This document shows, in pieces, positions 35,903 to 44,425 of a DNA stretch of 64,000 nt. Position 1 is the first letter of the stretch. The number at the start of each line of letters is the position of its first letter. Source of the DNA: Lingula anatina (Eukaryota; Brachiopoda; Lingulata; Lingulida; Lingulidae); contig NW_019775435.1 in the NCBI RefSeq assembly GCF_001039355.2, positions 280,815 to 344,814 of the forward strand, in the 5' to 3' direction. Below the pieces are notes generated by a model that worked only from the letters and a program-made list of their open reading frames with translations, was not told the origin of the DNA and did not search any database. The translations under genes were made by a program, and so were the position numbers.

Positions 35903-37241
35903 CGTCCACTCTTCTCGAGCAGGCCTACCTGTTCAACTATATAGATTCGGTAGTCCAGTTTTTGCTTTTGTAAAAATGGGTGCATGTTGTTCAGGAAGAT
36001 TCTTAAGTGTGCGTCGCGGTCACGGAAGGGTATAATGATGGCCACGTGCGTTTGAGCTGTGCAGTTTTCCGGCTTCCACTGACCTCCGAGTTTTATACCG
36101 GTTTTTAAGAATTTGACCTCGAGTTCTCCCCACGTTGGCGGTACCAGATTTATCATCCTTCTTCTTTCTAAAATATGTATATATTAACGATTTATTAAAG
36201 TTTTTTAGAACTGGTTTGCTTCTTAAATAACGAGAAGAAATCTGCTGTTGTAGATGCAAGGCTGTTAATTTCGACATAAATTTTGATTATTAAAACATAA
36301 CTTATGGGTTATTCAACTCATTTTAATAAAAAAGTTTCAATTCACGAAGGTGGTACATTTAAAATGGACTTTTCTGAATAATACAAACAGTTTTACTTAA
36401 AATGAAAAAAATAAACAGTTTAGTTCAGACAGGCAATAAAATACGGGTCACAGTTGACAAAATCTGGCTAGAAGATCTCTTGGCCGTTGGGACAGAGAAA
36501 GATATGGATTTAGAAAAAAAAATGTATTGTAAACTCTCACCTAAACCGTTTATAAAATCTGAACAGTCTTTCAATGTATAGATCTTCTTTGAGAAGTTGA
36601 ACTCGTACCCTCCCCATGATGGCGGAGCCAGATTCATCATTCTTCTTCTTTCTAAAATATGTATATCTTAACGATTAATGACAGTTCCATAGAACTTGTT
36701 TGCTTCTCTTCTGTTAAAGGACGTGTATGTCTGTTCAATTCTGATTAAACTTTAATTTTAATTAATAAAATAGAGTTTAACTAATGGGTTGTCTAACTCA
36801 CTTGCGGCCAAAAAGCTTTAATTCAATAAGGTGTGCAAGTTGACTTTTTTTAAATATAAGAAACGGTGAACTCAAAATTTTGAAAAAGTGAACAATTTAA
36901 AGCGCCGCAGGTTTATAAAAGCGGTTCACAGTTGAAAAAACCTGGCCAGAAGATCTTAACACTATTGGCCGTTTGGGCAGAGAAAGAGTTGAATTACTGA
37001 AAATAAATGTATTCTAAAACCACTCGCCTAAGGCGATTATAAAATCCGAAAAGTTCTTCAATGCAAGCCATTTCTTGTGATGCCATGTGTCCATGTTTAA
37101 ATTCAGAGATAGGAAGATAAAAAACGCAGTCACTGAGACTAAGACCATGAATCCCTTTGGTTTCCTCATAATTTGGAACGCCGCGGTCCTGCATTTGAAG
37201 GGATATTCTGTCTTTCTGGGGCTTGCCTGCAAACCGTGCAT
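26181..37241 (-). CDS. Gene L: bre-4/B4GALT-type glycosyltransferase fused to EGF and C-type lectin domains
   Basis: Exons in transcript order: 37241-37028, 36651-36541, 36167-35929, 35353-35160, 34733-34611, 34106-34005, 33375-33222, 32589-32527, 31779-31671, 30774-30595, 30085-29975 and 26302-26181. They join in phase to 1722 nt, 573 aa. Residues 31-47 are a signal anchor, giving a type II Golgi topology. Residues 109-379 are the catalytic domain, with IIIPFRDRDAHLRIF, FNRGLL, the metal-binding DVDLLPENEW, GWGGEDDD and RYRMIKH. B4GALT-family enzymes transfer Gal or GalNAc from UDP-sugar to GlcNAc. The gate residue equivalent to Tyr289 of B4GALT1 is Ile in YPTIIGGV, which favours GalNAc. Residues 401-436 are an EGF-like module (six Cys). 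Residues 437-573 are a C-type lectin domain with ED(C)AKYL, YWDD and FICE. Intron 1 has a GC donor. The last exon comes from a different contig than exons 1-11 because haplotype sequence 26379-29434 is interposed. Confidence 0.88.
26356..26377. mobile_element. MITE family F1, left end, cut at an assembly join
   Basis: GACCCCATTCCCACAGATTT is the left end of F1; the sequence then stops at the 'n' at 26378. The other end of the same kind of element begins directly after the 'n' at 29435. The flanks CGTCTTAGA here and CTTAGACGGATAAAACG there join to the uninserted version CGTCTTGGACGAATTAAACG at 26616-26637. They are therefore probably the two halves of one insertion. Confidence 0.75.
26378..26378. 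other. Single 'n' contig join
   Basis: Left of it lie the last exon of gene L and a broken F1 element. Right of it a poly-A run leads into a second, nearly identical copy of 26121-26370. This is interpreted as a junction between two haplotype contigs. Confidence 0.85.
26451..28964 (-). CDS. Second copy of the EGF/lectin exons of gene L (probable alternative haplotype)
   Basis: Four exons: EGF 28964-28856, lectin exons 28077-27898 and 27167-27057, and the last exon 26572-26451. Lengths and phases are identical to exons 9-12 of gene L and all are open. Introns match those of L almost base for base. No exon 1-8 equivalents are present. The block 26379-29434 begins where the left contig repeats and ends (CCTGCAGGTGAACA) where the right contig has CCTGCAGGTGACCA near 32246, so it spans both contig ends. 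It is best read as the other allele of gene L. In the first lectin exon it differs sharply from L (FYDGKKNCESIEAR against FYKGKVSCESIGAR). A true tandem partial duplication remains possible. Confidence 0.7.
27683..27870 (-). mobile_element. 3' fragment of a non-LTR retrotransposon in lectin intron (haplotype copy)
   Basis: Directly after the donor of the first lectin exon the minus strand reads IKCSHCNDIEDESHFLGCSR and later PYFCRKPSVFKLVLLL. This is the CxxC...HxxxxC C-terminal motif common to CR1/Daphne-like reverse transcriptase proteins. The same fragment is at about 30395-30575. The matching intron of gene R lacks it. Confidence 0.6.
29435..29435. other. Single 'n' contig join
   Basis: The sequence before the 'n' matches about 32220-32250 of the right-hand contig. 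The sequence after it starts inside an F1 element. Together with 26378 it brackets an interposed block of about 3.06 kb. Confidence 0.85.
29436..29530. mobile_element. MITE family F1, right half, starting at an assembly join
   Basis: GCTCGGCTGACAGCAATTTT, AGCGTGAACCCCCGGGGAG and ATCGATCTAAATCTATGGGA are the right half of F1. It is probably the partner of 26356-26377. Confidence 0.75.
30395..30575 (-). mobile_element. 3' fragment of a non-LTR retrotransposon in gene L intron 10
   Basis: IKCSHCNDIEDEFHFVLGCS follows the exon 10 donor on the minus strand, as at 27683-27870. It is a short remnant of the zinc-knuckle-like C-terminus of a reverse transcriptase protein and is absent from gene R. 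Confidence 0.6.
33030..33096. repeat. (AT)n(AG)n compound microsatellite, gene L intron 7
   Basis: An AT run changes directly into a long AG run. The matching intron of gene R has only a short AT run near 58678-58691, so this tract has expanded in the left arm. Confidence 0.9.
33808..33994. mobile_element. MITE family F5, copy b, beside the exon 6 splice donor of gene L
   Basis: The inverted ends start CGAGAAGAGCCGAGGTCTAG and run for about 60 bp on each side, including CCTACATGAAAGGAAG and its inverse. The flanks are AT on both sides. Gene R has the uninserted site GTAAGGTTATGTG, so the target duplication is AT. The element lies only four bases outside the six-base donor GTAAGG (34004-33999). 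Confidence 0.85.
35027..35080. repeat. (CA)n(CG)n microsatellite, gene L intron 4
   Basis: CTCTCTCACACAC... passes into GCGCGCGCGC. Gene R has the inverse GCGCGCG...TGTGTG tract near 56196-56234 in the same intron, so the tract predates the duplication. Confidence 0.85.
35539..35855. mobile_element. CTCCGCCAAGG repeat, copy a (F7), gene L intron 3
   Basis: The repeat starts CTAGAAAAGCACTCGGAGAG, contains GATCCGGATCACCACCAAAA and TTTTTGAGTTATGTTGATGA, then CAGA/CAAA tandem units, and ends TTGGCGGAGGTAA. CATCCGCCAAGG near the start and CGTTGGCGGAGG at the end are inverted. Intron 3 of gene R lacks it, so it is a mobile non-coding repeat. A second copy is at 38099-38325. Class (SINE-like or MITE) is undecided. 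Confidence 0.8.
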
Positions 37242-38098
37242 TGGACTTCAGCTTATTCTTGACCTTGGACTTGAACTTGATCACCCACAACCTGCAAGTC
37301 ACACATTTATTAAAATTTAAAATTTTCCAGGAAATTTAAATACTTAATTATTTCTCCCTTCATCACATATGTATTCCATACTGAAAACTGTTCACAGAAT
37401 TATGATCCACAAAGTCGTTATCTTTTTTTTTTTAGAAAATTTTATAACTTACGTATTATGACCCTGGAATTTCTAAATGATTTTCTATGGACTTGATGAA
37501 GTAACGGATTTTAAATTTTTCATAATTTACATCAATTTGTTTAATCAACCATTTCCTTATCATTTACGTGTATAATATATTCTTCATATTGTAAAGACTC
37601 AAGAATTTAAATAAACATAAAAATTATAATAAGAATAATAACAATGATAATAACTATTATTATTATTATTATTATTATAATGAACATTGAACAGTGGGTA
37701 TGAATTCCATATGATTTGAAACGATTTACTCCAAAATTCTTCATTATGTTGTTGGGGACAGAAAAGTATAGTGTCCTTTATGACTCGGTTAACACAACAC
37801 GCACAGTCTTTCAATACAAATTCAGAGTTGGAACTGAGCTAATTATGCATATAACATGTAACTGCTTGTCGTAGATGTTGGATACGAAATCAAAAAATGT
37901 TTCTTCACGATCTAAAGACGACGTGTCCATATAAGTTTTTTTTCTGTCTTTATGTAGCCTTATAGACGTGCTGGAAGTTTTCAAGACTAACAAATCATGT
38001 CTCCAAGACAAGCATGTGTTTTCTCCGCTCTACCCTCTCTGGCGTTGGAGGTACCCCCTACCCCCTCTTCTCTCCCCCTTCCTTTCCCAGAACAAATA

Positions 38099-38325
38099 CT
38101 AGAAAGCAATCCGAGAGCGCAGACCTCCGCCAAGGCAGCAATTTTTTTTTCATTATTATTGATTATTGATCCGGATCACCACCAATAACTAATCACCTTT
38201 TCCTTGGCCCCCTTTCTGACAGTTCTTGAAAATTTCATCAAAATCGGTCCATAACTTTTTGAGTTATGTTGATGACAGACAGACAAACAAACAGGGGTGA
38301 AAACATACTTCCTTGGAGGAGGTAA
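38099..38325. mobile_element. CTCCGCCAAGG repeat, copy b (F7)
   Basis: Same order of boxes as copy a: CTAGAAAGCAATCCGAGAGC, CCTCCGCCAAGG, GATCCGGATCACCACCAATA, GAGTTATGTTGATGACAGAC and CCTTGGAGGAGGTAA. It is shorter because the CAGA tandem section is reduced. Confidence 0.8.
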
Positions 38326-38578
38326 TAACGCCAAGATGAAACCATACCCATATATTCTCTATCCCTATGCCTAACATTTTAGAAATAATTGCATTAAGCA
38401 AAAATGTCCATTAGCTTGGTATTTGAATGCGAATTATAACTACTGGGCACAAGCCGGAAAAGTTTTCCTCACCATACGTAAGCTTGAGGTAGTAGGCCTT
38501 CATCAGACTGACTTGAGTAAATGTTGTTACTCCCTGGCTGTTTGGTCGTATAGTGGCTAGAACCCTATTGTAATGTCA

Positions 38579-38831
38579 TTTAAACCACGGCTAGTGCGTA
38601 GAACAAAAGACTCGACCGTGCTATATTCGACATACAAGCACGTTATGTACGAGTGCGTTCCACGGTCTGTTGCATTACTAGTGTAGTAGCCAATCAGAGG
38701 CCGTGGTTTAAGCCAGATACAACACTCGTCGCCGAGCTGTACGTGAAAATTACTCGTGTATTGTCTCGCCTGCGGCTCGCCAATACACTCGTAATATTTC
38801 ACGTACAGCTCGGCGACTCGTATTGTATCTA
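38579..38831. mobile_element. 253-bp insertion with nested palindromes and a long hairpin (F8)
   Basis: The right arm has the uninserted site near 54035-54060. Here the insertion is flanked by TCA on both sides (38576-38578, 38832-38834). An outer inverted pair is AAACCACGGC (38582-38591) with its inverse at 38700-38709. The inner hairpin has arms 38727-38763 and 38781-38820 (CGTCGCCGAGCTGTACGTGA and inverse) and a 17-base GC-rich loop. Confidence 0.8.
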
Positions 38832-39195
38832 TCACGTAGATCGACACCCCGTCCCCTATTCATGGGTGGCTGCATGTTGACGGCTGATGTGGATTGCCTC
38901 TCGTATCTTCCGTATGGAGTGATAACATTTACTCGAGTCAGTCGGATGAAAGGTCTACAGTGTACGACCAAGTTGGTTGTAGTCTATAAGGTGTCCCTTG
39001 ATATCGTTTCAAATCATTTCCATTATTTTCGCCATAGTTATTTCTGTTTAAAGAATTTGTATAAAAGAATTAATAAATAATAAATATTGAAGGCCGTTAA
39101 CCACACTAAATGTGCCAAAATTTCGTATATCGTCAGTAAAAAGCAGAAATCTTTGTCCCTTCGGAACAATTTATACTTTATACTATATTGCCGGT

Positions 39196-39357
39196 GTAAC
39201 AGGAATGGAAGTCCTAGGAGTGGAAGACAGGGCTTCCATATAATTAGTACAGGTTAGGGTTAGTTGGAGTATTGGGGTTAGTATATGGGACGAATGTCAC
39301 CTGTAAAAAGCAATGGGAAGCGGACTACGGTTCCTAGCGGACTTCCATTCCTGTTAC
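39196..39357. mobile_element. 162-bp MITE, family F4, copy b, with CCGGT target duplication
   Basis: Ends GTAACAGGAATGGAAGTCC and GGACTTCCATTCCTGTTAC are inverted. CCGGT occurs on both sides (39191-39195 and 39358-39362). The right arm has a single CCGGT/ACCGG at the empty site near 53342-53348. The interior shares GGGTTAG and AATGGGAAGCGGACT with 25756-25886. Confidence 0.88.
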
Positions 39358-39929
39358 CCGGTAATAAGGTTGATTTGACCTTGGCGTTTTGGCGGGACTG
39401 ATTTGACATGTGTTCTGTACTCACTCGCGCTTTCCTAGCTTTCCTGTGATGCTAACGGTTAGGGTCACAAGAGAGTAGGCGTCAATTTGACTGCTCCTAT
39501 TGGCTGGACAACTCACCTCATTGACGGGAAAAAGAGCTCAGTCTTAGTCTTCTAATCATGGCATATTGGCAAGTAATGTGATATCAACGGACCCAAAAAT
39601 AATTACTTTGGGACATCTGGAGTTCAAAACACTCCCAATATTTTACACTCGCAATAATTGAATAGCATGTTCATTTCTAAACGTATTTTCCGACCAGACC
39701 TTATGGACTACCGTAAGCTTAGAATGGTGAGGACAAATAGTTATTTGTATAATTGTAATAGTCAAGTGTTTTATTTGCTGTCTTTATTAATAATGATCAT
39801 AAAGGGTGTCGAAATGCAGGATGTAGTAAACTTTTTGAATAGACTCATATGTGAAAGAAAAGGCATTTGTATCACTAAGAAATCCAGTTACAGTACAATT
39901 TCTCCCTGAAAAAAAAAAAAAAAAAAAAA

Positions 39930-40190
39930 NNNNNNNNNNNNNNNNNNNNNNNNNNNNNNNNNNNNNNNNNNNNNNNNNNNNNNNNNNNNNNNNNNNNNNN
40001 NNNNNNNNNNNNNNNNNNNNNNNNNNNNNNNNNNNNNNNNNNNNNNNNNNNNNNNNNNNNNNNNNNNNNNNNNNNNNNNNNNNNNNNNNNNNNNNNNNNN
40101 NNNNNNNNNNNNNNNNNNNNNNNNNNNNNNNNNNNNNNNNNNNNNNNNNNNNNNNNNNNNNNNNNNNNNNNNNNNNNNNNNNNNNNNNNN
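39930..40190. other. Assembly gap (261 n)
   Basis: The sequence enters the gap in a poly-A run and leaves it in an AT run. The first 124 bp after it (40218-40342) repeat 39041-39165 almost exactly, so the gap edge is unreliable. Confidence 0.95.
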
Positions 40191-40342
40191 ATATATATAT
40201 ATATATATATATTTTTTATTTATTTCTGTTTAAAGAATTTGTATAAAAGAATTAATAAATAATAAATATTGAAGGCCGTTAACCACACTAAATGTGCCAA
40301 AATTTCGTATGTCGTCAGTAAAAAGCAGAAATCTTTGTCCCT

Positions 40343-40480
40343 ATATATATATATATATATAAAGTTTGAATTGGGATCTTTTTTACCCAGACAATACGAT
40401 ATGATAATAATAAATACACGAAGTGCGTCACAATTATCGCATTTCTGACACATAATATGTACAAAGCCATAGGAAATATT
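40343..40480 (-). mobile_element. Probable retrotransposon tail, inverted match to 48440-48560
   Basis: The minus strand contains CATATTATGTGTCAGAAATG and TCATATCGTATTGTCTGGG, then ...GATCCCAATT next to an AT run. These match 48440-48560 and 50965-51085, the flank of the retrotransposon fragment in the right arm. It suggests that the left arm once had, or has within the gap, the same retrotransposon. Confidence 0.5.
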
Positions 40481-41224
40481 GACGAAAAATGCATATATTA
40501 CAAGATGAATGAAGTCAGGCGCAATTCAGACAGAACTTGCATATTATGCGAAGCTTATGAATGGGTATCAATCAAAGACGTGCGGGTGAGTTTAATAATT
40601 TACACTTGAGGTTACAGGCTCAAGAACCAGAAAGAAGCAAAATACTACTTATTATACTTATAAAACATCAATAAAAGCAGCGATCAGGGTGTACTATATT
40701 ATTTAATACAATACGACTCCTGGAAAAATTGTGCAAATGGAGCAGTAGCTCAAATTAATGTGATCTTAAATGCAGATAGACGAAAGACAGGTATCGACCA
40801 ATGCAATCCTTTTTCTCATAATTACCTGTAAGTTGTGTCAGGGTGTTAATAACAAACAGCGAGGACTGTCGTAGGAATACTGTTACAGCTTGGTCTTAAA
40901 TCTTCAATCTTCGAATAACCCGTCCTCACGCTCCTTGTGACCGACAGTTAGAGAGTACGCCAACCTTCAATAAGCACCGTTTCTTAAAGATTCCCACTGT
41001 TTATACTGTGGAGCGAAAGGGTGAGAGTGACTGAGTGGTTGTCTCACAGCTGGTGTCGCTTGCAAGCAAACAACACAAACGCCCCCAAGCGGGCATCTAA
41101 ATAAAGTGACCACGAGATGAAGATCGGCATAGTCTCGGAATTTATGTATTGGGATTGTCGTAAGATTGGGGAAATTGCTATTTCTTTTGCAACTTTGAAC
41201 TACCTGAAGGCACATGAAGAAAAT

Positions 41225-41353
41225 AGAAAGTCCGCCATCCATTTAGTTATAACGGTTAGGGTTAGCCTGACTTAAGTGGGCAAAAATCTCGGGCCAGGCT
41301 TACCTGTACAAATGAATGGGAAGCGGACTCTCTGTCATGGGAGACTTTCTGTC
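41225..41353. mobile_element. MITE family F4, copy c
   Basis: Ends AGAAAGTCCGCC and GAGACTTTCT are inverted, with the family boxes GGTTAGGGTTAG and AATGGGAAGCGGACT between them. The matching right-arm sequence near 45740-45760 is uninserted. Confidence 0.75.
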
Positions 41354-42506
41354 AGTTATATGGGACATCCGTATAAGTCCAAAGACAATTCTGAGTGATT
41401 GGATCTACATGTAATACATTAGGGAAAAATTGCATATTTTTCTGGTTCTGGGTCGTGTGAAAAAATTTAAAAATCAATTAAGTGATTATTCCATCGATTG
41501 AATTGCTGGAACCTTAATTTGTCTCCTGTATTCAACTTACTTCTCATTCATTTCCTCTGGATTATAACAAACAAGTTTTACTTTCGACAAATACGCCAAT
41601 TAAGTGCGTTTATAGTCATTTTCAATATATACATGTATATTCACTTCAGGAAGGGCTTTATTTCTCCATTCATTAAAACAATTGGGATGTCAGTTCTACG
41701 GTCAACTTTACCTGCGTATGAGGCGTAAGCCTACATTTCAATAAAATGCGCTGTTTTTGTTTTTCTCGTGAACTCTGTTGAAGAGGTTATGTGGGCAACT
41801 TGTCGCATTCCAAAGAATGCCCACATATAACCTCGAGTCTTGAATATTCATCCAAAATTGATGATAGTTTTCATGAATGAAGGACAAGTATTGACAACCA
41901 ATTTATTTACGTGTACATGAAAAATTTGGACACTTAATGAGGTGGGGACCAAAAATGTGATTTATAGTTATTACTCGTCCGTTGTGAGTTCCAAGCATTA
42001 TATACCTCAACGATATTTTTAACAAAAAATGTTATATTCACGACAGAGCTTAAACTCGTTTTAGATAAATCTATACGGAATCTTTGTGATTGGAAGATAG
42101 TATGCTATAAGAAATGTATCTGTCACTTGTAAGTAGAATATGGTGGTTTACATGACTGGGTAAGTCAGCATTACTTCCAATGCTTAGTATCTGATCTTTG
42201 TATATAAATATACCTACCTACGCTGTTCGATTACTCTTGAATGATATTCAAACCAAAATGTGTTGAAAATGACAATTAGAACACCATCTCCGAGTCCACA
42301 CTATTTTGTCTCGTTGACGACGATCTCGACTTCAAGTAATTGATATGCCGTATATACAGGAACATATACATGTACCATATGAGGAATAAAACTCTGTGGC
42401 GAAGCTGAGTAACCGACATTTTCTGAGTCTGGTGAAGACGATGCAAAAAAAGCCCTCATCCAGTGTTATATGAAAAGGACCTGTATATGGATAAACCTGA
42501 CCGTAG

Positions 42507-42547
<41 letters not shown>

Positions 42548-42610
42548 CGTGCAAGCGTGAGAAAAAGAGAGAATGAGAGCGAGAGAAGGAGAGAGAGAGA
42601 GAGAGAAAGA
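42507..42610. repeat. (TG)n(CG)n(GA)n compound microsatellite
   Basis: TG dinucleotides, then GCGCGCGCG, then mixed GA repeats. Frames through it give His/Thr and Ser/Leu runs and are not genes. Confidence 0.9.
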
Positions 42611-42984
42611 GTCATTCAGGAATGAGATGCTTGCAGCCATGAAACAAGTGGCACTGTGCAAGGAAAATATTTTTGTCATTCTGAAATTTTGAATGTGCCT
42701 TTGTGTGCTTCTTTGTATACATGCAAAAAGATGCCATGTACACACTGATAATAAAGTTTTTTCTTGTATTTATTTTTGTCTTTCAGTGTACAGCAGCCTC
42801 AGTCCATTTTATAGCTGCATATGATCGGGATGGAATTACATTTCATTCCTCTTAGGCCACAAAATGACAATTTTAACAATTAATATTTTTCGAAACATTA
42901 AAATTCTATCATACCCTGTTTGTGAAGCACCACAGTTGACCCTTTTTAGTCGAGAAAACGTAGCATGGTTGGGGTTAAGATTAA

Positions 42985-42985
42985 N
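42985..42985. other. Single 'n' contig join near the palindrome centre
   Basis: GGTTAAGATTAA, then n, then AATAATATTTATTTATAG. Unlike the other single 'n' sites, I see no repeated block on its two sides. It is the only sequence break between 40191 and 50504. Confidence 0.8.
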
Positions 42986-43173
42986 AATAATATTTATTTA
43001 TAGTCTAAAATCCAACATGTGTTCAGTAGACTTTACAAAAATTATAAAATTCAAATTAAAAGAAAAATATTGCTAATGGTTATAAGATGAAAGGATATAT
43101 AAAATGGATAAAAAAGGGGAAATTTAAACTATGACTAAGAACAGTTTTTCTTAAGAAGTGTTTTTTCAAGAAT

Positions 43174-43971
43174 TTAAAGATAATATTGTTTAAAAAGGTG
43201 GGTTTTTAGTTCCTTTTTAAAATGTCCAGGGTCCACAATTTGTCTAAGACTGATGGGTAAAATATTCCATTCTTTTGGTGCTGCAAATTTAAAAGCTTTA
43301 TCACCGTATGATACTAATCTTGCCTTATAAGCCTTAAGAAGAAGGTGATCACCTGATCTCAGATTTCTTGATGGCACGTAGTGTAAAACAAGCTCATTTA
43401 AATAAGAAGGTGCAAGTTTATAAAATGCTGCATGTGCAAATTTTTAAAGTTTGAATAAAATGCATGCTCGGACAGGGAGCCAGTGCAACATCATTAAAAC
43501 AGGAGTAATGTGGTTGTCTTTTGGAGTGCGGGTCAGTAGGCGAGCAGATATATACTGTACACGCGGTAGCCGTTTGATTTGTTCCTCTGAAGATCCATAA
43601 AGAAGGGAGTTGCAGAAATCAAGTCTCGATGTAACCAGGGCATGTATAACTGTTGCTGTAGTAGAGTCGGTTAAATGTTTTCGTAAGGAACCAATGTTTC
43701 TAATATTGAACATACATGTTTTAGATACGTTAGAAATTTGCCTGTTCATGGACAATGTACTGTCAAAATAAACTCCCAGATTTTTGGCGTGAGATGCGAC
43801 TTGTACCACGCTGGCACCTATTGACATGCTAAGACTGCGGGCAATGTTCTTATTGTGTGGTTGAGATATTACTAGGAATTCAGTAATAATTGCTTTACAA
43901 TAAATGCAACCGAAATGGGCTACTTTTACCACTGCATATAAAAGCTTCGAGGAGAGGTTGTCAAAAGACAC
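43174..43971 (-). mobile_element. 3' part of a CR1/L2-like reverse transcriptase, decayed
   Basis: On the minus strand: AKNLGVYFDSTLSMNRQI, RSLRKHLTDST-like text (GSLRKHLTDSTTATVIHAL), SRLDFCNSLLYG, RLLTRTPKDNHITPVL and LHWLPVRACILFKL, then a stop in the same frame at 43446-43444. It continues LAPSYLNELV, SRNLRSGDHLLL, FAAPKEWNILPISLR and FKKELKTHLFK. This is the usual C-terminal end of a CR1/L2-type non-LTR polymerase, with the catalytic fingers/palm missing upstream. It is a dead fragment ended by a C/A homopolymer. Confidence 0.85.
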
Positions 43972-43982
43972 CCCCCCCCCCC

Positions 43983-44013
<31 letters not shown>

Positions 44014-44350
44014 AGCTTAAAAAAGTTAGAATGTAGGCTTCCTTTTTTAAATGAAACAACCTGTAAGTCGGCTATAGCGATGTCTTATTAAGCGAGAATT
44101 TAGGCTGATTGACTAAAGATTTTTTGTGAACGCGCTCTTTGTTGTTGTTGGTGATAGTGAAAATGATCTTGTTTTCTACTTCCTTCATTACTTTTTATGG
44201 ACGTAGTTTATGCGGTTTATTTCCGTAATGGGGTCTGACGTCCAATGATAATTTGGCTATAATGGCTACTTAAGGACTTGTTTCCCCAGTAATTCATTTC
44301 ACGTCCTTCATTATATTTGACAGGATCACTAGCTCTGTTTGATTCACGAT

Positions 44351-44425
44351 AAACAATATATAATATAATATAATATAATATAATATAATATAATATAATA
44401 TAATATAATATAATATAATATAATG
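44351..44425. repeat. (TATAA)n tandem repeat
   Basis: About 14-15 perfect five-base units, followed at 44575-44602 by CAATT five-base units. Both are non-coding. Confidence 0.9.

Larger units (their letters stand above)
23240..42048. repeat. Left arm of a large inverted duplication
   Basis: Blocks along this stretch match the reverse complement of 44987-64000 in order: 42000-42048 with 44987-45035; 40480-41990 with 45050-46470; 38430-39190 with 53330-54180; the whole L gene with the R gene; 25290-26100 with 62220-63110; 23600-23810 with 63110-63320; and 23240-23380 with the last part of the window. The arm holds gene L and the 5' end of DALRD3. The outer boundary cannot be set because the right arm leaves the window. 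Confidence 0.85.

Noticed and set aside
39851-40246. Open frame across the n gap
   Set aside because: It is created by poly-A, unknown bases and an AT run.
42332-42745. Minus-strand 137-residue frame
   Set aside because: It runs through the TG/CG/GA microsatellite (His-Thr and Ser-Leu runs) and shows no domain.
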